The notes beneath the pieces are model-generated. The model worked only from the letters and a program-made list of their open reading frames with translations, had not been told where the DNA came from and did not search any database. A program made the position numbers and the translations under genes. Below, in pieces: positions 12,804 to 22,445 of a stretch of 64,000 bases of DNA. The DNA comes from Rhyacichthys aspro (lineage: Eukaryota; Chordata; Actinopteri; Gobiiformes; Rhyacichthyidae): assembly GCA_036850595.1 (NCBI GenBank), contig CM072166.1, positions 12,387,758 through 12,451,757 on the forward strand, read 5' to 3'. Within the stretch, counting starts at the first letter, position 1. Each line of letters starts with the position of its first letter.

Positions 12804-13132
12804 TCCATAATAAAACAATTTTTCATCATTAAAACAGTCTAATCTAATAGAAGACTCGTGCACTCAACATTTCAAAATACAATATAAAAAGTGAATCCTT
12901 TCAGTTCATTCTTCACATTAATATGATGTCAACTTTAGTCACTGGCATAAATAGACTTGTGTAAATACAAAATGTCATTTAGTTTGTACAGACACTCACT
13001 TCTAGCCACATTTAAGTGTCTTTGCATTATATTTGTGGCCATTTGTCCCACTAATACCTTGTCTCAGTCTTCCAGTGTCCCATTTAGGCACAAAAGGATA
13101 TGGAGCATAAATATAGGACAATTAAGGAGGTG

Positions 13133-13872
13133 CTATGTGTGTTTGTTTTTCTGCACAGGAGCAGGGACATCTGCAGCATTATGTATAAACTGATAGAGTA
13201 GCTTAGCATTGTTAGCATTACCTAGTATTTCAGTCAGTTTTTCCTGGCTGAGTTTGGCTATATCTGCCAGGCTGTCTGCGTTTTTTATCAGAGCCCGATA
13301 ATTCTTTGTATTGACCCCTGGCATCTTTAACAGAAAGTCATAAGGTCCTGGGTTGTAGAGGTCGGAGGATTCGGCCACAATGTCCGACTCGGCTGTGATG
13401 GCCTGAGCTGCGGCGGCGTCTGGCTCGGGGCGGCCTTGTTTTAGGTCCAAAAACAGCTCGGCAGTGGCGTGGGGTGAGGGGCACCAGAGAATACGGAGCC
13501 TGGGGAAGTGCAAGGTGAGCAGGGTGAGTTTGGAAGAGATGTCGTTGGATGATATCTCGTTTCTGAAATCTGCGCGGGACATTAAAGAGAAGGGCTTGGC
13601 CGGGTCAAACTCGATGAGCAGCACTGGTTTCTTGTAGTAACGGGACATGGAGAGGCACTGCGTGTAGAGACGGCCGCTCTGCAGAGAACCGATCAGGTCG
13701 CTGACGCTCTTCCGCTCCACGCACACCTCTGGGGTCAGGATGTAGTCGCCCACCTCTAACGTGACGGGCTCGATGTCCAAGCCGCGGCGGTGCAGGAGGG
13801 AGGGCAGCTCGCTACGGAACTCACGCATGTCCACGATGACCCGGGACGGCTCTTTGGGCTGCTCCTGGCCTC
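13133..13872 (-). CDS. ercc4: ercc4 exon 11: nuclease core and HhH domain
   Basis: Encodes residues 656-901 and the stop. The acceptor TATCCAG (AG at 13874-13873) follows a pyrimidine-rich tract. The exon contains GDYILTPEVCVERK, the catalytic metal-binding motif, then the SSNDISSKLTLLTLHFP region and the C-terminal HhH pair starting DFLLKMPGVN. The tail VPAPVQKNKHT is probably unstructured. Confidence 0.96.
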
Positions 13873-16800
13873 CTGGATAGTGGAACAGAAATATTATCAA
13901 TTACGCACAACGACCAAGCTTCAATAAACAAACATACCTGCTTTGCGAGTGTTGGTGGTGGCATTGGCTGGTTCTAAATTTCTGGCCAGGTCCAGGTTGG
14001 TGTCTTCTCTGCCTTCTCTCTCTTCTGGGATGACCATAGTAGCCTTTTCCCTGTAAATGTGATGAGCCATGACAATAATTCAATAATAACTTACATGTTA
14101 CTGTACCTTCACAATCTATTTGCACAATTGAATAAGTTACATAATCAATACAATCACTTGAGAAGGACTACAATCAGTCACTTGGCCTCAAAGAGAAAAG
14201 TTAGAAGTACAACCCAAAAGACAGAAGTCTGTTTAAATAATCTGTGATAACATGTTTCATGTAACAATTTAGCGTTTTTTTTTTTTTCGATTCTCATTTT
14301 TGCCCAATTAAGGATACCAAAAATTAGTAAAAAGTTTTGTGAAACAAATTGATTATGTATTCTTTTAAATCTAAGGCATACAGTAAAAAAAATAAAATAA
14401 AGATGCGTTATGGTAATGAATTTTCACCACAAAGTTCGTTAAAAAAATATACAATGCATAATATAGTTACCAAACTACAACCAGTGGCAGGTAAATTACA
14501 CTTAATTATGTGAAGTTTTCCATAATTTTGTCTTTAAAATCTTCAAGGACATTGCTAAACTTGTCTTCTTGAGAATCACATTAATATTCGTTATTAATTG
14601 AGTATGTTAAAGATTAATTAATGTGCAATTAATGCAATTAATTAATGTAATACAGTTTTCATACTGAATTTACAATGAAATCTCATAAGGGTATGCTCTA
14701 GACCGGACATTGCAGTTGAATAAGTTACATTAACATAAATCACAAGCAGTCACTTTGCCTTAAAGTGTAAAGATGGATGCTCTTTTTGAAGATCAGACCA
14801 TGCTCCTTTTATTTTTTTAAACTAATTTGTCTTTACCTGATCAGGTGTTCAAAGGCTCTCTTCTCTTTAGAAAGTGCTGTGAGATATTTCTGCTCCTCAG
14901 TAGAGCCTCCGTAAATGAGGAAGTACACCCTAAAAAAGAAAAGAGTGTTCAAAGAATCTGTGATGACTGTGATTTACTTATGCAGGAAATGCAATGCTTT
15001 TGATTCACAATGTAGGAGTCCTAAGATGCTGACTGTGTCTGACATTGGAAATGAATCTTAGAGTCCTTCCTTCCTCATCTAACAGTTTGGGGTTTTTTCT
15101 TTTTGATTCTCATTTTTGCCTAAATAAGGATTCTCACAGTTTTTAGTAATGGTACCACACTGTTGGAACCACAGCATATAGAAAAATAAATAAATAAAAA
15201 TGGAGACTCCGTTTAAGCAGTGAAGCAACAGACATAACATGACGGATGCTATACTAACAATCAGTCTATGGAAGATGAAGTGATGAGACCAAACAATTAA
15301 ATTTTACCCTGGGGATTACAAAAAATATATTATTTTTATGGGATTTTTGGTCTTTATTGATAGTAAGCAGTAGCTGGACAGGAAATGGGGTGAGAGAGAG
15401 TGGGAAGCAACATTGAGAAAATGACCCAACCAAGATTCAAACCCAGGTCTCCTATGTGCTAGGCCGCTAAAATACCAATAACACTGAAAAAATGCCCATA
15501 GTTGCACTGTGGGACTTTCATTAATCTGCCAGTTGCAGCCCATTCCATTCAAGACGCACAATGTGATATGTACTAATTTTACACAATTGCAGTGTGACAG
15601 GGGCTTAAATACATGCAAACCTAATCTGTACCTCTCCAATGAAATTGTGCCCAGTTAAACCTACCTCAACGGCTTTCCGGGCCGACAAGCTTTATAAATC
15701 TCTAACTGTCGCACAAAGCTCAGTTCTGCGTCGTAAAGCACCACAAAGCCGGGCTCCACCTCATGCAGCACCCGTGTCAGACTGTGAGGGTCCACGCAGC
15801 CCTTCAGTGGGTGGATGACAGTCAGCGGCTCCTTTAGGACGCCGTAATAAGCATCTGATGATAGATCCAACTTCATCTGTTCCTCCTCATTGTCCTCATC
15901 ATCCATAAGATCAACATCATCATCACTGCTGCCCATTACCGCTGAGTCATTGCTTTCCTCTTTGCCCATCATCTGCGTGAGAGTCAGAGACGGTCTGCTT
16001 TTACCGCTTTTACTTTTTGTCGACTTTGTTGTTGTCTTTGCGGCAGGTCCTTTTCCCTTGCTTCCTTTTTTAGAAAAGCCTTTGCCTTTTTTGTGTTGGT
16101 CTAGTTCCAAAGCGGCGGCAGCGGCAGGGTCCCGTTTTCCGATCGTGCGGGTGTAAAGGCGGTTGAGCAGCCAATCGGAGCCGCGTTTGATGTACTGCTG
16201 CAGCTGGGCACATGTTCGGTCATCGCTGGCACAGATCAGCACGCGGCCTACGATGAAAAATAAAGAGAAGAACCACAACTGAATCCTGCGAATGTGGAAA
16301 TTTGAGTGGTTGTGGTTGGCTGACCCGTTAAACACACTTTGTAAAATGGTAGAGGCAACATGTTTAAAAAATCTTGGGAACCTATGCTGAGAGACCTCTA
16401 TGAAAGCTGATAAGGAAAAAAAAAGACTAAATCCAATGAATTAGTAATATTGGCTGTAGCTTTTGTCTTTTTTCTTTCTTTTTATTTTTATTATCATGTA
16501 TTGATTTATTGGTGTGGTCTTTGCAATACTTTTGTTGTCTGTCTTTGTCTCTTTTGTGTCCACTGCATGTATGTGTGTAAAATGATACAAAGATTATTAT
16601 AAAAAAAAAAAAAAGAACCACAACTGACAGAAGAGACCTCTATGATGATGTGAACAGTAGAACAGTAATGAGCTCTAACCTGGTTCATGCTCAGAACTCT
16701 TGTTCTCTTTCTCAATCTCCTGCAGAACCTCAGTCAGCGCCTCCCATTTAGGGCTCTTTTCCAACACCAGCTCCCGTTTTAACTCTGAAACACACATAGA

Positions 16801-18699
16801 CATGTTAGGACCAACAGATTTGAGCTGTTAGGATACATTTTAAATTCAGTTACCTGCGGAGGAGGGTTTCTGTTTTTCAGGATCGGCTCCTATTTTCAGT
16901 TTCTTCTTGCTTTCAGGGTATCGGTAGACTCTGCTCCTTGCGTTCACAAACATGGAGGTACTGGAGTCAAGAAACAGCCAACCTAGAGATCAATGAACAG
17001 AAAGGGTTAAAGTCTAACAGAGAAAAATATCTAAAACTTATTAAAAACATTGTTCAAAGTGACAGCAAACTCATAGAAAAAAGGGATAATACTAATATGA
17101 TGCACAATGATACAGAAACAGTACAGCTGAAATAAACCCGTGAGCAGTAATCATTAACCCAATTCAGACAGATGTGTGGTTTACCTGAATTAGAGCCGAA
17201 GCTCTTTTGGCTGGAGCGCAGCGACTCGAGCAGATTAAGGAACGTGACACAGTCGTACTGAGTGAGATAGAGAAGGAGAACCCTCAGCACTTTTAAGTCC
17301 TGGACCAGGCTCTTGGTCTTTGCTCCGAGCTGGTGCCAAAGAGGATCCAGATAATGGCGGATGGTCTGGATTGAGAGGAGAAGAAAAAACCCCAAAATGA
17401 ACAATGTAAAGTGCCTTTATTGCAAATGGAACACAGAAAATGATGATGATGTTTATTTTTCACTATAATTGTCTACCTTTTCAAAGGCATTTCCCAGTGT
17501 GTTTTCCAGAGACAGGTCCTCAGCCTCCAGGGTGGGGTTGTAGCGTTTCAGCTCCTTCAGACAGGCGCCCATAATGTCCAGGATGGAGCTCTGGATGGCC
17601 CTCATTGCTGGAGTCAATGACACATGAAGCTCCACCACCTCAGGCTTGTGCCTCTCCAGAGCTGTGTTCACTGAGGCCTGGAACCTGTTTAAAAAGTCAG
17701 AGTACAAAAATAGAAATGAGAACAATTGACTCAAAAGTCTGAAATACAATGTTTGTCTTGTGTAGAAGTAGTGGTATACCTGGGCCAAAGGAAGAGCTTC
17801 TTGACAAAGAGGTTTCTCATCACACGCTCCACTTGGCAGAAACCATGGGAGAAGGCTGTGGCTTTGTCAGTAAAGGCTTTAATGAAGCCCGTCTTGTTCT
17901 TTTGCCTGAACAGACGGAGGATGAATGCCTCCTGACATGATTCAATGATTTTATGAGCTCGGTAAACCAGAATACCTACACAGGACCATACAGAAATGCT
18001 TTTGTTAATTTCATATTTGATAAACCATTGTACAGAAAAAATGTTAATGTGTTTGACCTGATACGAGATGAGCAGGGATGCGGTCTGTGAGGAAATCAAC
18101 CACCAGGATTCTGCTGGTGACAAACAGTACTCCTCCTTCAGTGTAGACATTGTAACGCTCAGTACTCTGGATATCACTGGTCACAGTCCTGGGCAGGTGG
18201 GTCACTCCCTCCACTCGCAACTGCTCTGTCAAATATTCCTATGAAACAGCATAAAAGACATAGATATATTACACATTTTCCTAAACTAATCATCTTAAAT
18301 TTAAAAAAAAGAAAAAGAATTGTTGATTCATGGAGGTACCAGTTTATTATTCTTGCTGCAACCCATGTCAATGCATTAATTTTAGGGGTAATATTGTGCT
18401 TTCCTTCTCAGAATCGTACTGAATTAGCGTACCCGCCTCAGGTTACCTGGCAACCAGCGCCATCTATTAACAGGACTCTGCTATTAACATGAATCATAAA
18501 TTCATCTGTTGTTGTTTCTCACCTGTTCTGGGGTACTTGTGTTCAGTAGAAGCACCAGACTTCCCTGTTCTGAATAAACCCGCATAAACTGCAGCAGAAT
18601 GCGGTCTATCCCCATCCCCTCCGCCGCCACCAGCAGCCCGTCAGAGCCGAACAGACTCAAAAACATCTCCGTTTCGAACTCCAGCAGCGGTCCCGCCAT
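13133..18699 (-). CDS. ercc4: DNA repair endonuclease XPF, complete gene (11 coding exons)
   Basis: Catalytic subunit of the ERCC1-XPF structure-specific nuclease, which cuts 5' of lesions in nucleotide excision repair and also acts in interstrand crosslink repair. Joining 18523-18699, 18058-18238, 17780-17975, 17477-17684, 17185-17365, 16854-16982, 16680-16784, 15665-16247, 14837-14929, 13938-14050 and 13133-13872 gives 2706 nt: 901 residues and a stop, close to the human length of 916. Every junction is GT-AG and keeps phase. The N-terminal helicase-like region spans roughly residues 1-450. A Lys-rich then acidic linker occupies about 440-530. The nuclease motif GDX(n)ERKX(3)D is intact, with G697, D698, E708, R709, K710 and D714. 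The C-terminal double helix-hairpin-helix, which binds ERCC1, covers about 834-886. Introns are short (65-786 bp), and intron 8 carries a SINE. No break or frameshift is seen. Confidence 0.97.
13938..14050 (-). CDS. ercc4: ercc4 exon 10
   Basis: Encodes about residues 618-656, beginning EKATMVIPEEREGREDTNLD, a linker also present in human XPF. The acceptor is TTTACAG and the donor GTATGT (GT at 13937-13936). The following intron is only 65 bp. Confidence 0.93.
14837..14929 (-). CDS. ercc4: ercc4 exon 9
   Basis: Short 93-bp exon encoding VYFLIYGGSTEEQKYLTAL and a few more residues, ending AFEHLIR across the junction. Nearly identical to the human segment. Acceptor TTTTTTAG, donor GTAAAGAC. 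It lies outside the long open frames and was found by homology and splice phase. Confidence 0.93.
15339..15478 (-). mobile_element. tRNA-derived SINE fragment in ercc4 intron 8
   Basis: Reading the minus strand, a tRNA-like block contains a B-box-like GGGTTTGAATC at about 15432-15442 after GGAGACCT. It is followed by a C/T-rich body and a tail with TATCAATAAAGACC near 15348-15362. This matches the plan of a fish tRNA-derived SINE. The 5' (A box) part is diverged or truncated. The 107-residue minus frame at 15316-15639 crosses it and is not a gene. Confidence 0.7.
15665..16247 (-). CDS. ercc4: ercc4 exon 8: end of helicase-like region and linker
   Basis: The largest internal exon (583 bp), residues about 393-587. 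It starts GRVLICASDDRTCAQLQQ and ends EIYKACRPGKPLR, both strongly conserved. Between them is a fast-evolving linker: a Lys/Gly/Ser-rich stretch (KKGKGFSKKGSKGKG, possibly a nuclear localisation signal), then SLTLTQMMGK, then an Asp/Glu-rich run. Acceptor GTAG at 16251-16248; donor GTAGGT at 15664-15659. An 88-codon antisense frame at 15890-16156 is a shadow of this composition. Confidence 0.95.
16680..16784 (-). CDS. ercc4: ercc4 exon 7
   Basis: Encodes ELKRELVLEKSPKWEALTEV and the following Glu/Lys-rich helix, ending EHEPG at a split codon. Acceptor TTTCAG, donor GTTAGAG. Confidence 0.92.
16854..16982 (-). CDS. ercc4: ercc4 exon 6
   Basis: Begins at the conserved GWLFLDSSTSMFVNARSRVY and ends in a Lys-rich variable segment. 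Acceptor CTCTAG, donor GTAACT. The intron to exon 7 is 69 bp. Confidence 0.92.
17185..17365 (-). CDS. ercc4: ercc4 exon 5
   Basis: Encodes TIRHYLDPLWHQLGAKTKSL onward to SFGSNSG, part of the inactive helicase-like fold, nearly identical to vertebrate XPF. Acceptor ATCCAG, donor GTAAAC. Confidence 0.95.
17477..17684 (-). CDS. ercc4: ercc4 exon 4
   Basis: Encodes FQASVNTALERHKPEVVELH onward to SLENTLGNAFEK. Acceptor TAAACAG after a pyrimidine tract, donor GTAGAC. Ends in phase 0. Confidence 0.95.
17780..17975 (-). CDS. ercc4: ercc4 exon 3
   Basis: Encodes GILVYRAHKIIESCQEAFIL through RVMRNLFVKKLFLWPR, one of the most conserved parts of the XPF N-terminal region. Acceptor GTGTAG, donor GTATAC. 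Confidence 0.96.
18058..18238 (-). CDS. ercc4: ercc4 exon 2
   Basis: Encodes EYLTEQLRVEGVTHLPRTVT through RILVVDFLTDRIPAHLVSG. Acceptor TTCATAG. The donor GTCAAA is weak but phase-correct. The intron to exon 3 is 82 bp. Confidence 0.95.
18523..18699 (-). CDS. ercc4: ercc4 exon 1 with start codon
   Basis: Encodes MAGPLLEFETEMFLSLFGSD and on to LLNTSTPEQ, 59 residues in phase 0. The start aligns with the internal MAPLLEYE methionine of human XPF, so the fish protein lacks the short human N-terminal extension. This is the only in-frame ATG with this context. Donor GTGAGA at 18522-18517. Confidence 0.94.
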
Positions 18700-18845
18700 T
18701 TTAAAAACACCAAACTAACGGGTTCTGAACGTAAAAGTTAAAATACGTGTTTATTCAGTCACTACTGTCAGGATAAATGTAAAATAATCGCCATAAGTCT
18801 GTCACAGAAGCTACACTTGCTTCTGTGCAATGTTTTGAAGTTGTT

Positions 18846-18860
18846 CTTCCGGTCACGTGA
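18846..18860 (-). promoter_or_regulatory. ercc4: ETS site and palindromic E-box in ercc4 promoter
   Basis: CTTCCGG at 18846-18852 (ETS core CCGGAAG on the minus strand) abuts the palindrome TCACGTGA at 18853-18860, a USF/MITF/MAX-type E-box. Both sit about 150 bases upstream of the ercc4 ATG, where a TATA-less promoter is expected. Confidence 0.5.
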
Positions 18861-20347
18861 GGCAGAAAACAAATGTGATATTTGTGTGGGGAAAATAACG
18901 CGTGCCCTCTAGCGACAAGGAGTAATACCGACACCTATACCAATACATTTTTAATATAGCCACTGAAAATAGAGTATGCATATCTAAACTATTTCAATGA
19001 TTCATTTCAATATACATATTCAGCTTTTTTTTTATTCAGAAATTGTAAGCTATTTTTCTGTATTTGATACTGTCTCATGAGGCAAATGCAAATCTTTAAT
19101 ACTTTAGTTTGAATAATCTCATGCTTCCTTTTCCATCACTTTTATTTCATTACCATAATACCTTTCAAAGTCAATTCTTTTCTCGGCTGCCATGTGAAAT
19201 GAACATGTAATGATATGATTGGACCAGAGTTGCTAGCTACAGTGCCAGTAGTTTTTGGTGACAGTACTAATGTATTTTGGGATGGATTATTTCTGTAATG
19301 CTGTGGTAAAAACAAATGCGTGCATTACAAAGCCTGCCAGCCGGGCTTTGTTGAGACTGTGTTCCAGACGGCTGAGGAGACCGGAACACGTTGGTGCTTA
19401 TAAATGACAGCAACACACAGGTTTATAATTCAAAGGCATACGCTGGACTCGCCATAAGTTTGAATTCTACCACTTTGATGTTTACATCTGTCACTCAGGC
19501 GCTGTGATGTGGAGTCTGTGTGGAGGAAGATTGCAGAAAACAACACTTCGGCTCTTCTCTTGGACTCAGTTTAATCAGCTACATGGATAATAATGTTCTT
19601 TCCCTGTTTTTTCTCCAATCTAAAGTTAGTTGAGCTTACCCTTGAAATGACAGAGAATCTTTGAGTGTGTGCGGTATGTGTGCACTGTGAACTTATTCTG
19701 ACAGGAAAACTAACTTCATTTAAAAATAAAAATGTCTGAATAATTACATTTTGTTTGCACTTTCATGACTGGACTGGTGAAATGTTCTGTAATTAAAACT
19801 GTCACTAAATACAAGGGAAAATGGTGGCACATTTACATAACAGCATGCATTAAGTACTTTGCTTTTTGCTCTTTTTTACTTAAGTTTACTGGTGCTATGT
19901 GTCAAGACAACTCACCAAAGACATACCAATTTCAGGACGTCAATGGGTTGCTAAATGTTTTGAATGTCTAGCACTTCTACTGTTGTTAGATGCCTACTAA
20001 CACACTGTATAATACATTTCAGTGCACCTTTGACTAAAATGCTCATCTGATATGAACAACTGTTACTGTTCATTCCATGTTTTATCCCACAAAAAGAATA
20101 ACTTTTATTATTACAAACATTTGGACATTACTTTGGATTACTGTCCGATGGTACACAGTGAGGTTGCATTAGTAACATGTACAGTGAACATTAAAGCTGC
20201 ATTATGTAAAATTCCCACCCCACCGCTCACCCCCAACAACAGTATTTGACATGTATTATATTGACAAAAAAAACCCCCAAAAAACCCAAACTAAATAAAA
20301 TAAACCAATTCACCACCTACAAATATTAAATAAATCCAAAATTTATC

Positions 20348-20430
20348 TTAAACTTTTAGCTCTGAGTTCAGCCTTAAAACATTGTGTGAATGCTTTGCCA
20401 ATATTTATGTGTGCTTCACTTTCTTGCACT
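20348..20430 (+). repeat. Interspersed repeat, family B copy 1
   Basis: Shares the order TTAAACTTTTAGCTCTGAG, then AAAACATTGTGTG, then TTGCCAATATTTAT, then TTCACTTT with 43795-43900, and the second half with 44091-44140. Family not identified. Confidence 0.45.
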
Positions 20431-21594
20431 TCTGTTTATTTACGCCCATAGCTAATGTAGAAAACATTCAAAAACACATTCAGACATTTTCTCTGCTTTC
20501 TGGGCTGCCACTGATTCAATGTTGACACCTGCCTAAGGAGTTGATCTAGAGGTGAGGAAAAATTAATCAAATCTGATGGTTCTATTTCTGCTTCTTGAAT
20601 ATTTGGGATATTTAAGAATAAACATTGCAAATGAAAGCACTATTTAAGCTTAGGGTCATTATTAAAGGGAATGTTTTAGTTTCAGGTCATTGCACTGTTA
20701 CAAACTCACCTTTAGAGAGCAGTGGAGTGCTGTGTTGTACAAGATGAATCCTTATGTGAAAACAGAGTGCTGTGATGTGTGTGTGAGGATGTACACATGT
20801 ATCCAGCCTCTTAAGGGGGTCCATCAGCACTTCAAGCCCCTCTGAAGTGGAAACATGACACTATTACACTCTCAGGACACGGGAAGATGAGGACGTAAAA
20901 AAAAAAAATCCAACAACATAATTGATTCGGCCGTTATTACTGTTTCACGGTTCATGAAATTGAATCAAATGATCCATAAAAGTACTCAGAGGAAGTGAGA
21001 TATTTCCAGAGATAGAGAGATGGGCGAAGGGAAAAAGAAGTGGGAGAGTATAGGGAGGAGAGCTAAAGGCCATGTCGTATCCCTGCAGCCCTCATTAAGA
21101 AAAGATAGAAGCAATGTTGTAAATGGAGGGCTAAGCATGGAACAAGCGGGGCTCTGGAGGTTAACACAGCCTTGAAACAAAAGGCCAACCTCGCTAATGC
21201 AGAGGAGGGAAAGGCCAATGAGGCAATCTTTTTAGACAAAAGCTGGGGTTTATTTTTATGTGAATGGGAAATCGGTGTTCGCAATTAAGGTAAAAATTCA
21301 TGTCGAGGCGGGCAACTCCGGGTCAAATTCGGACAAAGAGTGACTCACCGAAAGCCATTTAGAGCTAAAAGCAGGCGTGGATTTAGGAAAATAGCAAGTG
21401 GAGATGAGTTTGAAGCAGAAATCAAAATGGTATTATGGAAGATGCCCGCTGCTGCTGTTTGAGTTTTTACCTAGACTTGGACCATAAGTATAAGACACCC
21501 TTGTTGTGTAGCCAATTTCCCCAGGGACCACTCAGCAGTACGAGCAGCAGCAGCCAATTACAGACCAAGATTTGATAGTCCCCCAAGTGCCTAA

Positions 21595-21800
21595 TGGAGG
21601 AGCAGCGGTAGAGATGGTTTCAACTTTAAATACCCGGGTGTGCTCATCTCAAATGACCTCACATAAACTGCCATCACAGCCAGCATTATTAAAAAGGCTC
21701 ACCGATGCCTGTACGTTTTGAGGAGGCTGAAGTGGGCTGGACTCAGATCTCACATCCGAATGATACACCATTTATCGGTGTGTGGTGGAGAGCATACGGT
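21595..21800 (+). mobile_element. LINE reverse-transcriptase 3' fragment
   Basis: Translating the plus strand gives a decayed segment resembling the region after the palm domain of fish non-LTR retrotransposon reverse transcriptase: FKYPGVLISNDLT, then IKKAHRCLYVLRRLKWAGL. The family pattern is FKFLGxxISxDL followed by KKAxxRLYxLRxLK. A stop follows NDLT, so it is dead. Too short for firm clade assignment; Rex1 or L2-like is possible. Confidence 0.65.
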
Positions 21801-22164
21801 CATCGTTTACTATTCTAAATGAACTCGAAACAATGAAATCGATTTAATTTGGCAGCCTAAGTTTTAATGCAAGAACTTATTACGGTTTAGAAAAGTTTGT
21901 GTTTTGAGTTTGTGCGTGTAGTGCAAAGGTCCCTCAGTTAGCCATCGCTAAGTGGAAGAATTAGAAGCACAACCACATTAGAGAAGTCATTCTTACTGCT
22001 ACTAATACACTGATTTATCACAGGCTTTTTGGTTGCTTCACTTTTAACCAAAAGTTTGAGCACTCACTACATGGTAATTTGCATCATTTTGTTTCAGATA
22101 GAATCCTTTAGATGGAGCAAAACTTCGAAAGTTACATGATATTGTTGTAAGTCAACATGTAGTG

Positions 22165-22445
22165 TTATAAAAAGAGGTGGGGCAATATATATTGTCTGTA
22201 TCATTATATTTTTCCTCTTGTGATACATTATCGTGATAGATCCAGTATAGATGTGGAAATTATGTGCAGAAGGACTAAACAAAAAGTTTGATAACATGTG
22301 ATAAACATTGGTTCATTTCAGTTCAATCAGTGATATATTGTAAACAAATGTACGTATGTCCTGTATCATGATATTATTGTTATTGTAGACAGTGTATCGG
22401 AAATGGAATTGTATCATCTGGTACCATGTGGTTCCCAGCCCTTGG
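22165..22445 (+). repeat. AT-rich dispersed repeat with ATAT/CGAT-like ends
   Basis: Contains GGCAATATATATTGTCTGTATC at the left and TATTATTGTTATTGTAGACAGTGTATC then ACCATGTGGTTCCCAGCCC at the right, a pattern I associate with abundant teleost non-autonomous repeats. No coding capacity. The attribution is from memory and unconfirmed. Confidence 0.35.

Noticed and set aside
15430..15480. Possible tRNA gene (GGGTTTGAATC T-arm)
   Set aside because: No intact A box, cloverleaf or anticodon stem; the continuation matches a SINE body.
15316..15639. 107-codon minus-strand frame in ercc4 intron 8
   Set aside because: Lies on the tRNA-derived SINE, and its tail is the SINE 3' end.
15890..16156. 88-codon hydrophobic open frame antisense to ercc4 exon 8
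   Set aside because: It mirrors the Lys-rich and acidic codons of the real ercc4 exon on the other strand.
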